Source of the DNA: Selenomonadaceae bacterium
GTDB lineage: Bacteria > Bacillota > Negativicutes > Selenomonadales > Selenomonadaceae
Assembly (NCBI GenBank): GCA_017453765.1
Contig: JAFTEG010000384.1
Span: 1 to 6,940, forward strand
DNA: 6,940 nucleotides
Reading direction: 5' to 3'
The position numbers and the translations under genes are program-made. The notes beneath the pieces were generated by a model. The model saw only the letters and a program-made list of their open reading frames with translations. It had not been told where the DNA came from and made no database searches. Positions 1 to 4,633 of the stretch are shown here, piece by piece (the first letter of the stretch is position 1; each line of letters opens with the position of its first letter).

Positions 1-10
1 AAAAGCTAAA

Positions 11-31
11 ACCTACACCCTAAACCCTAAA
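11..31 (+). promoter_or_regulatory. Period-7 CCCT leader motif before the first ribosome site
   Basis: ACCT at 11-14, CCCT at 18-21 and CCCT at 25-28 recur every 7 bases and are followed at once by the AAGGAGGG ribosome site at 32-39. The last CCCT is complementary to AGGG at 36-39, so a small hairpin could partly cover the ribosome site. A similar period-7 CCCT triplet precedes the Dus gene at 3614-3631. The pattern is seen directly; a regulatory role is only inferred. Confidence 0.25.
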
Positions 32-46
32 AAGGAGGGAAATTTT

Positions 47-454
47 ATGACGGATGCAGAGAAAAATAAATGTCACGCAATAATTCATTCGCACGCAGTA
101 CTTGCGGCGGCAGGAAACGCCTTGCCCTTGCCCGGCACCGGTCTTGCCGCAGACACCATTACAATGACGACTATGGCAATGGCTCTTGCAAGTGCGTTGG
201 GCGGATCAATCACCGAATCAGTGGCGCGGAATATGGCTATAAATGCTATCGTTGCGGCGGTTAAAAAAAATGCCGTCAAAACTTTTGTAAAAGAGGCGTC
301 AAAAATTATTCCCTTCGTAGGTCAAATAATTTCCCCCGCAATAAGCGTCGCAATGCTTGAATCGGCGGGCTGGTCTTTGGCTAATCAGCTTGACGCAGAA
401 AGACCGCCGGCATTGCAGGGTACCGAAGATACAAAATTACTCGGCAGCGGCTGA
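47..454 (+). CDS. Small hydrophobic DUF697-like protein
   Basis: This 135-residue protein has a strong ribosome site (AGGAGG at 33-38, 8 bases before the ATG). The N-terminus carries a Cys-His-rich amphipathic stretch (C9, H10, H14, H16), then an Ala-rich segment ending in a PLPG turn (27-30). A Met/Ala/Gly-rich helix follows (40-53), and a second hydrophobic segment around IIPFVGQIISPAIS (87-100). The order Ala-rich helix, P-x-P-G turn, Met-rich helix and IPFVG hairpin resembles the DUF697 domain, which in other proteins often follows a GTPase domain and is thought to be membrane-associated. No GTPase motifs are present here, so it would be a stand-alone version. The tail (118-135) is polar. 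It is the first gene of the Ter-type cluster and may place the cluster at the membrane, which is inference. The family call is by eye and moderate; expression as a protein is likely. Confidence 0.7.
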   Translation: MTDAEKNKCHAIIHSHAVLAAAGNALPLPGTGLAADTITMTTMAMALASALGGSITESVARNMAINAIVAAVKKNAVKTFVKEASKIIPFVGQIISPAISVAMLESAGWSLANQLDAERPPALQGTEDTKLLGSG

Positions 455-460
455 AATTTT

Positions 461-568
461 ATGACGGTTAAAAATTTAATCGCAGTTAAAAATTTAATCG
501 CAGTTAAAAATTTAATCGCATTGAAAAATTTAATCGCATTGAAAAATTTAATCGCAATTAAAAATTAA
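461..568 (+). CDS. Putative 35-residue hexapeptide-repeat micropeptide
   Basis: ATG at 461 opens a 35-codon frame ending in TAA at 566-568. After Met-Thr it consists of three VKNLIA units, two LKNLIA units and a final IKN. The unit is 18 bases, so copy-number changes keep the frame, and this is the only + frame of the array without stops. Codon 1 of the unit changes GTT to TTG to ATT, giving only Val, Leu or Ile, while the other five codons are identical in copies 1-5. The frame is the same as that of the upstream gene, whose TGA ends 6 bases before this ATG. Against it: there is no clear ribosome site, so translation would need re-initiation after the upstream stop or read-through of the TGA. 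It may instead be a non-coding minisatellite that happens to be open. No function is assigned. Confidence 0.3.
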   Translation: MTVKNLIAVKNLIAVKNLIALKNLIALKNLIAIKN

Positions 569-574
569 AACGCA
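467..574 (+). repeat. Six-copy 18-bp tandem array
   Basis: Units lie at 467-484, 485-502, 503-520, 521-538, 539-556 and 557-574. Units 1-3 are identical; units 4-5 are identical to each other and differ only in the first three bases; unit 6 is degenerate, with changes that create a stop. Each of the first five units contains the small palindrome TTTAA/TTAAA or a near version of it. The array fills most of the 149-bp gap between the DUF697-like gene and the TerD-TerA gene. There are no spacers, so this is not a CRISPR array. It could be a variable-number repeat, a protein-binding array or coding. Confidence 0.95.
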
Positions 575-603
575 GTTTAAAGCAGGGCAGGTGAAAATTT
601 TTT

Positions 604-1875
604 ATGGAACTTCGCAAAGGTCAAAAAATTTCGCTGAATGAAAAAGCCGTGACGCTGAAGTTTGAAAGAAATTCCGGCGCATTGGATATTGACACGTCAG
701 CTTTTCTTCTCAGCGCGAACGGCAAGGCGGCGGGTGACGAAGACTTTGTTTTTTACGGCAACCCTACGCATAATTCGGCAAGCGTCACTTACCAAAACGA
801 CGGCGCACTTTTCGTGAATCTTGAAAAAATTCCGCGTCATATTGAAAAAATCGCGATAACTGCTACAATTTACGAAGCGGAAAAGCGGCGGCAAAATTTC
901 AGCCTTGTGAAAGATGCCGTGCTACGGGTTAAAGGCGCCAACGGCTACGACGTTGCAACGTTTAAGCTTGAAAATTTCACCGTCGAAACGGCGATAGTGC
1001 TGGGCGAAATTTACCGCTACAAAGGCGCGTGGAAGTTTAACGCTACCGGCGCGGGATTTAGTGGCGGGCTTGCCGCACTTTGTAAAAATTTCGGCATTGA
1101 AGTCAGCGACGATATGACTGCGCCGCCGGAAGTCGAACCGCCGCCTACGCCTAAAAAAGTTGAAACACGACGCGATAAGCCGCCTAAGAAAACTGCGCCG
1201 CCTTTAAAAATTCCGCCGCCTAATAAAACTTCCAACACGAATGAAAATCCTCCCGCGCAGGAGCGTCAGCCGAAAAAAATTGAACTGAAAAAGGGGCAGA
1301 AAGTCAACCTCGTCAAGCAGGGAAAAACTCTCGGCGAAATTGTCATCAATTTGAACTGGGCGCAACCTTCGCAACAGTCACGCGGTCTTTTAAGCAGTAT
1401 TTTCGGCAGTAAGGGCATTGATTTAGATTTATGTTGCCTGTACGAACTGCAGGACGGCGAAATTGGCGCGGTGCAGGCGTTGGGTCGGCTCTTCGGCAAT
1501 TTGGATTACAAGCCGTACATTGAGCTTGACGGCGACGACAGAACCGGCGCTATTTCAGATGGTGAAAACCTGCGCGTCAACGGAAAATATATTGACAAGA
1601 TTAAGCGCATTTTAATTTACACTTTTATCTACGAAGGCGCGGCAAATTGGGAAGAGGCTCGCGGCGTTGTTACCGTGAATTGTCCAGGCAGTCCCGAACT
1701 TGTAGTCAGAATGGACGAATACGGCTCCCAACTTCATACCTGCGCGATAGCTCTTCTTGAAAATGTCGGCGGCACGTTAAGCGTTGAAAAGATTATCAGA
1801 TTCTACCGCGACTCTAAGGAAATGGACGAAGATTTTAACTGGGGCTTGCGCTGGACGGTCGGCAGGAAGGATTGA
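604..1875 (+). CDS. TerD-TerA-like two-domain stress protein
   Basis: This 423-residue cytoplasmic protein starts at an ATG behind AGGTG (589-593). Residues 1-168 are a TerD domain: the opening LRKGQKISL, the acidic DIDTSAFLL segment (28-36), DEDFVFY (45-51), IYEAEKRRQNF (89-99) and the GEIYRYKGAWKFNATGAGF stretch (134-152). Residues 173-225 are a Pro/Lys-rich linker with no predicted fold. Residues 226-423 form a second domain of TerA type, opening with LKKGQKVNL and carrying DLDLCCLYEL (273-282), the LDGDDRTG loop (308-315) and a C-terminal FNWGLRWTVG. TerD-family domains bind calcium through clustered acidic residues and belong to tellurite, phage and envelope stress clusters; the exact role of this protein is unknown. 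The first domain is shortened before DIDTSAF and lacks the LGW motif and the first Asp of the DxDxD cluster seen in the neighbouring TerD, so its metal binding may be altered. It is followed after 3 bases by the next gene, so the two are probably co-transcribed and translationally coupled. Confidence 0.9.
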   Translation: MELRKGQKISLNEKAVTLKFERNSGALDIDTSAFLLSANGKAAGDEDFVFYGNPTHNSASVTYQNDGALFVNLEKIPRHIEKIAITATIYEAEKRRQNFSLVKDAVLRVKGANGYDVATFKLENFTVETAIVLGEIYRYKGAWKFNATGAGFSGGLAALCKNFGIEVSDDMTAPPEVEPPPTPKKVETRRDKPPKKTAPPLKIPPPNKTSNTNENPPAQERQPKKIELKKGQKVNLVKQGKTLGEIVINLNWAQPSQQSRGLLSSIFGSKGIDLDLCCLYELQDGEIGAVQALGRLFGNLDYKPYIELDGDDRTGAISDGENLRVNGKYIDKIKRILIYTFIYEGAANWEEARGVVTVNCPGSPELVVRMDEYGSQLHTCAIALLENVGGTLSVEKIIRFYRDSKEMDEDFNWGLRWTVGRKD

Positions 1876-1878
1876 AGT

Positions 1879-3096
1879 ATGAGTGTTGCTTATTGGATGA
1901 AAAATGAAAATGTCGAAGTCAACGCAGATATAAAATTTCACGGCGCAGTTATGACGCGGCTTGTTAAGCTAATGGACGCCGGCGGCAATTTAGATATGTT
2001 GACTAATATACCCGGCACTGTTTCTTACAAAGATATTGTCAGCGGCACGCACCGTACCAATACAAATTCGTTTAAAAATATGAAACATAGTATTGGCGGC
2101 GTCCTGCGATTTATTAACGGCGTTGTAATTGTTGCGGTTGAATGGGGCGACATACTATCGCCCGGCATTTCGGCAATTACAATTCCAAAAGGCATTTATT
2201 TTCCGTCCGATAATACGACGAATAATCCTGCGCGACTTTTCTTTTCAGTAGCGTATCCGAATGATAAAAGTTCGGGGCATATTACGCTGGCGTATGAACT
2301 TGAAAAAATGCTTGACGACGCCGAATTTAAAGACGCGCTGATTAATGCGAACTCTGCCGCAGATTTTATAAAATTCATTAACGATAAAGAAAACGGAAAT
2401 TTTTCTTCGCTGTCTGTTACGGCTACCAACATTATCACAAGCCTTAACGCAGGTACGCAGGAAAAATCTCCGCAAAATATTAAAAGTAAGAATGGGAGGA
2501 AATCTTCAATGGCAATTAGTTTGAGAAAGGGTCAGAAAGTTGACTTGACAAAGGGCAATCCCAGCTTGACGAAAATTTTAGTCGGTCTCGGCTGGAAAGA
2601 AAACAAGTACGACGGCGGCTACGACTTCGACTTGGACGCGGCGGCGTTCTTGCTCGGTGCTAACGGCAAAGTCAATTCCGATGACGATTTTGTTTTCTAC
2701 AACAACCTTAAGCATGTAAGCGGCGCGGTTGAACATATGGGCGACGAACTCAAAGGCGGCGGCGAAGGCGACGAAGAGGATCAAGAGCAAATTAAAATCG
2801 ACCTCGCGGCTGTTCCGGCGAATGTCGAGAAAATCGACTTTACCGTTACCATTTACGAAGCCGATGAACGCAAGCAGACTTTCGGTCAAGTAACTGATGC
2901 ATATATTCGCGTTGTTGACGACGCAACCGGCAAGGAGCTTATCCGCTACGATTTGGGCGAAGATTTTTCAGTAGAAACTGCCGTAGTTGTCGGTGAAATT
3001 TATCGCAATAAGGGCGAATGGAAATTTAACGCCATAGGTTCAGGCTTTAGCGGCGGTCTTGCGGCACTCGGCAGAAACTTCGGCGTCAATGTCTAA
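1879..3096 (+). CDS. Divergent PTS EIIA-like domain fused to TerD
   Basis: This 405-residue ORF starts at an ATG 3 bases after the previous stop, with AGGAAGG at 1864-1870. Residues about 14-172 resemble a fructose/mannitol-type PTS EIIA domain, most clearly in the C-terminal half: P95, KGI (104-106), [10 protein letters not shown] (120-129), [13 protein letters not shown] (133-145) and the following [19 protein letters not shown]. The position where the phosphorylated His of EIIA is expected (about 84-90) reads IVAVEWG and has no His, whereas the second family His (H134) is kept. Phosphotransfer is therefore unlikely and a binding or sensor role is inferred. Residues 173-210 are a polar linker. 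Residues 211-405 are a complete Ter[15 protein letters not shown] (235-239), [12 protein letters not shown] (249-260), DDDFVFYNN (268-276) and [19 protein letters not shown] (372-390). The TerD part is certain and the EIIA call is moderate. An HPr-like reading of residues 14-90 is a weaker alternative. An internal start at 2509 may also be used. Confidence 0.8.
   Translation: MSVAYWMKNENVEVNADIKFHGAVMTRLVKLMDAGGNLDMLTNIPGTVSYKDIVSGTHRTNTNSFKNMKHSIGGVLRFINGVVIVAVEWGDILSPGISAITIPKGIYFPSDNTTNNPARLFFSVAYPNDKSSGHITLAYELEKMLDDAEFKDALINANSAADFIKFINDKENGNFSSLSVTATNIITSLNAGTQEKSPQNIKSKNGRKSSMAISLRKGQKVDLTKGNPSLTKILVGLGWKENKYDGGYDFDLDAAAFLLGANGKVNSDDDFVFYNNLKHVSGAVEHMGDELKGGGEGDEEDQEQIKIDLAAVPANVEKIDFTVTIYEADERKQTFGQVTDAYIRVVDDATGKELIRYDLGEDFSVETAVVVGEIYRNKGEWKFNAIGSGFSGGLAALGRNFGVNV
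2494..2499 (+). promoter_or_regulatory. Internal ribosome site for a separate TerD
   Basis: GGGAGG lies 9 bases before an in-frame ATG at 2509, which is residue 211 of the long ORF and exactly where a canonical TerD protein begins. It is at least as strong as the ribosome site of the long ORF (AGGAAGG). The preceding 30 bases are A-rich and look like former intergenic DNA. Confidence 0.65.
2509..3096 (+). CDS. terD: Alternative product: stand-alone TerD from the internal start
   Basis: Initiation at the internal ATG would give a 195-residue protein, close to the usual length of about 190 for TerD, with [13 protein letters not shown] as a typical N-terminus. All TerD hallmarks are present: LGW, the [11 protein letters not shown] acidic cluster, DDDFVFYNN, the acidic insert [28 protein letters not shown] and the conserved C-terminal [15 protein letters not shown]. 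TerD proteins are small calcium-binding proteins linked to tellurite and other stress resistance. Whether the cell makes this form, the 405-residue fusion or both cannot be decided from sequence. The upstream EIIA-like frame has no stop of its own before this start, so the two are nested. The gene symbol reflects family membership only. Confidence 0.6.
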   Translation: MAISLRKGQKVDLTKGNPSLTKILVGLGWKENKYDGGYDFDLDAAAFLLGANGKVNSDDDFVFYNNLKHVSGAVEHMGDELKGGGEGDEEDQEQIKIDLAAVPANVEKIDFTVTIYEADERKQTFGQVTDAYIRVVDDATGKELIRYDLGEDFSVETAVVVGEIYRNKGEWKFNAIGSGFSGGLAALGRNFGVNV

Positions 3097-3134
3097 TTAA
3101 GAATTAAGAATGTATAATTAAAAGCTACAAGATA

Positions 3135-3479
3135 CTAACTCTTAATCATTTCCAAAAGTTGGTTACGCATTTCCATAATCGGTTTGTACATCGCCGCATA
3201 GTCGGCGGTTTTTTTTGCGCGGAGCATTTCGGTCATTTCAGAAAGCGGCTTGTAAATCGGAGTAAGAGCCAAATTGCCGAGTACGCCTTTAAGTGCATGC
3301 GCCGCCTCAAATGCCTCGTCCAAATTATTTTCTTTAATCGCCGCGTCAAGTTTTTCAAAGCTGTCGTTGGAAAGTCCCATTGTTATCATACGAAAATAAA
3401 AAGTCTCTTTGTTCATGCAACGGGTAAGACCTTCTTTAGTGTCGACGCCAAATTCTTCAAGTTTTTCAATCGTAAGCAT
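3135..3479 (-). CDS. Stand-alone HPt phosphotransfer protein
   Basis: The start is the ATG at 3479-3477, giving 114 residues. It sits 10 bases after a GGAGGG ribosome site, whereas the longer frame to a TTG at 3497 would begin inside that site. The protein is all-helical in appearance and carries the HPt core AHALKGVLGNLAL (60-72), with H61 as the expected phosphorylated histidine and the following Lys and Gly conserved. HPt proteins shuttle phosphate between the receiver domain of a hybrid kinase and a response regulator in phosphorelays. No kinase or regulator lies in the window, so its partners are elsewhere. It is convergent with the Ter operon, with 38 bases between stop codons, and an oppositely directed terminator is embedded in its 3' part. 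A functional link to the Ter genes is not supported by this layout. The domain call is firm. Confidence 0.88.
   Translation of the reverse strand: MLTIEKLEEFGVDTKEGLTRCMNKETFYFRMITMGLSNDSFEKLDAAIKENNLDEAFEAAHALKGVLGNLALTPIYKPLSEMTEMLRAKKTADYAAMYKPIMEMRNQLLEMIKS
3190..3216 (+). terminator. Intrinsic terminator of the Ter operon, inside the HPt gene
   Basis: On the + strand CGCCG (3192-3196) pairs with CGGCG (3203-3207) around a 6-base loop. The stem extends by a G-U and an A-T pair and is followed by eight T residues (3209-3216). It lies about 95 bases after the TerD stop and within the coding region of the convergent HPt gene, where the same bases encode part of AKKTADYAAMYKP. It works only in the + direction, because no T-tract follows on the other strand. 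Confidence 0.75.
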
Positions 3480-3489
3480 AAAAATTTTT

Positions 3490-3495
3490 CCCTCC
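3490..3495 (-). promoter_or_regulatory. Ribosome site deciding the HPt start
   Basis: GGAGGG on the - strand lies 10 bases before the ATG at 3479. A TTG six codons upstream overlaps this site and is therefore an unlikely start. Confidence 0.75.
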
Positions 3496-3522
3496 AAAAT
3501 TTATAGATAAAAGATTAATTTC

Positions 3523-3552
3523 AGTATAGCACTTTAATTTTAAAGTTGCCAG
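3523..3552 (-). promoter_or_regulatory. Candidate promoter for the HPt gene
   Basis: On the - strand CTGGCA (3552-3547) is followed after 18 bases by TATACT (3528-3523), a 5/6 match to the -10 consensus, with AT-rich flanks. The start of transcription would fall near 3516, giving a leader of roughly 35-40 bases before the ATG. Confidence 0.45.
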
Positions 3553-3574
3553 TTTTAATTCTGCCGCATTTAAA
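3546..3574 (+). promoter_or_regulatory. Weak candidate promoter for the Dus gene
   Basis: TTGCCA (3546-3551) is followed after 17 bases by TTTAAA (3569-3574), a 4/6 match to the -10 consensus. Its -35 overlaps the candidate -35 of the divergent HPt promoter, so the two would be back to back. The -10 is poor and the call is tentative. Confidence 0.25.
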
Positions 3575-3613
3575 AAATTCCTGCAGAAATATTGAAGTTA
3601 CAAAAAATCTGTT

Positions 3614-3631
3614 CCCTCATCCCTCTTCCCT
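3614..3631 (+). promoter_or_regulatory. Period-7 CCCT leader motif before the Dus gene
   Basis: CCCT occurs at 3614, 3621 and 3628, each copy 7 bases apart, directly before the AAAGGTGG ribosome site at 3635-3642. The arrangement copies that at 11-28. Its role is unknown. Confidence 0.25.
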
Positions 3632-3646
3632 AAGAAAGGTGGTTTT

Positions 3647-4621
3647 ATGACAGTAAACGAAATTTTTTCAGCGCCGATATTTTTAGCGCCAATGGCAGGC
3701 GTCACTGATTCGGCATTCCGCTCAATCGTCCGTGAACTTATTCCCGCGCCTTACAAGCCGCTAATGTTCGCCGAAATGGTAAGTTGCAACGGCATTCACT
3801 ACCGCAACGAAAAGACGCTGGCAATGTTGCAGACGCTTGAAAGTGAAAGACCGATAGCAATTCAACTTTTCGGCTCCGATCCCGCAATCTGCGCGGAAGG
3901 TGCAAAGTTTGTAGAGGAATTGGGAACCGCCGCAGTTATCGATTTTAATTTGGGCTGTCCCGCGCCTAAGATTGTAAAAAACGGCGAAGGCTCCGCGCTT
4001 ATGAAAAATCCCAAACTTGTCGGCGAAATTTTCTCCGCAATGCGTCAAGCCACTTCACTGCCGTTAAGCGCGAAAATTCGGCTGGGCTTTGACGAAGAGC
4101 ATTTAAACGCCATAGAAATTGCAAAGGTGCTGGAATCTTGTGGCGTAGATTTTATTGCGGTGCACGGCAGGACGCGGGAGCAATTTTATTCCGGCGCGGC
4201 GAATTGGGAGGAAATTGCAAAGGTTAAAGCCGCCGTGAAAATTCCCGTCATTGCAAACGGTGATGTGAAAGATTTTGATTCGCTTGATAAAATTTTGGAC
4301 GTTACGCACGCTGACGGCGTTATGGTGGGACGTGCCGCGCAGGGTAACCCGTTTATCATTGGCAGGCTTTTGACGTACCTTAAAACCGGCAAAAAAATTA
4401 CCCCGCCGACTGTCGCCGAAAGGGTTGAGGTTATGCGCCGTCACTTTTCAAAATTAATTTCGTGCAAGGGTGAAGGCGTTGCCATTCGTGAAATGCGCAG
4501 TCACGCCGCGTGGTACACAAAGGGCTTGAAAGGCGGCGCCGAGCTTAGAAATAAATTTAATCGTGCCGCGTCCGTCGCCGAATTTGAAGAAATTTTTTCT
4601 ACCGGCTTTTCTGACGTTTAA
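3647..4621 (+). CDS. dus: tRNA-dihydrouridine synthase (DusB-like)
   Basis: This 324-residue flavoenzyme reduces specific uridines in the D-loop of tRNA to dihydrouridine using FMN and NAD(P)H. The N-terminal TIM barrel shows LAPMAGVTDSAFR (13-25), AEMVSCNGI (42-50), QLFGSDP (73-79) and the signature NLGCPAPKIVKNGEGSALM (101-119) with the catalytic C104. K143 of SAKIRLG, H173 of AVHGRT, NGDV (204-207) and GVMVGRAAQGNPFI (224-237) are the expected FMN and phosphate contacts. The C-terminal helical tRNA-binding part carries REMRSHAAWYTKGLKGG (281-297). Length and motif order match the bacterial DusB group, but the assignment to DusB rather than another Dus is by resemblance only. The start is an ATG behind AAAGGTGG with tight spacing of 4-5 bases. 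It appears monocistronic and ends 12 bases before the convergent peptidase gene. Nothing essential is missing. Confidence 0.95.
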   Translation: MTVNEIFSAPIFLAPMAGVTDSAFRSIVRELIPAPYKPLMFAEMVSCNGIHYRNEKTLAMLQTLESERPIAIQLFGSDPAICAEGAKFVEELGTAAVIDFNLGCPAPKIVKNGEGSALMKNPKLVGEIFSAMRQATSLPLSAKIRLGFDEEHLNAIEIAKVLESCGVDFIAVHGRTREQFYSGAANWEEIAKVKAAVKIPVIANGDVKDFDSLDKILDVTHADGVMVGRAAQGNPFIIGRLLTYLKTGKKITPPTVAERVEVMRRHFSKLISCKGEGVAIREMRSHAAWYTKGLKGGAELRNKFNRAASVAEFEEIFSTGFSDV

Positions 4622-4633
4622 AACTTAATATTT

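Noticed and set aside
18..31. CCCTAAACCCTAAA, resembling plant telomere repeats
   Set aside because: Only two units directly before a ribosome site in clearly bacterial DNA; treated as part of the period-7 leader pattern.
521..570. TTGAAA boxes in the tandem repeat as -35 elements for the TerD-TerA gene
   Set aside because: No acceptable -10 hexamer falls 16-18 bases downstream of either box.
467..574. CRISPR-like array
   Set aside because: Units are contiguous with no spacers and are only 18 bases long.
1918..2148. HPr-like domain in residues about 14-90 of the second TerD ORF
   Set aside because: Some resemblance ([21 protein letters not shown]), but the active-site Arg and spacing do not fit, and one EIIA-like domain explains the whole N-terminal region better.
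3097..3134. AATTAAGAATTAAGAA segment as a bidirectional terminator between TerD and HPt
   Set aside because: Low-complexity AT repeat without a stable GC stem; the better terminator is at 3190-3216.
3159..3506. 115-codon + strand ORF opposite the HPt gene
   Set aside because: Antisense shadow of a clear HPt domain, without a ribosome site or recognisable motifs.
4576..4615. GCCG/CGGC pairing plus TTTT at the end of the Dus gene as its terminator
   Set aside because: Short stem with a long interior and a weak T-run inside the coding region; not convincing.
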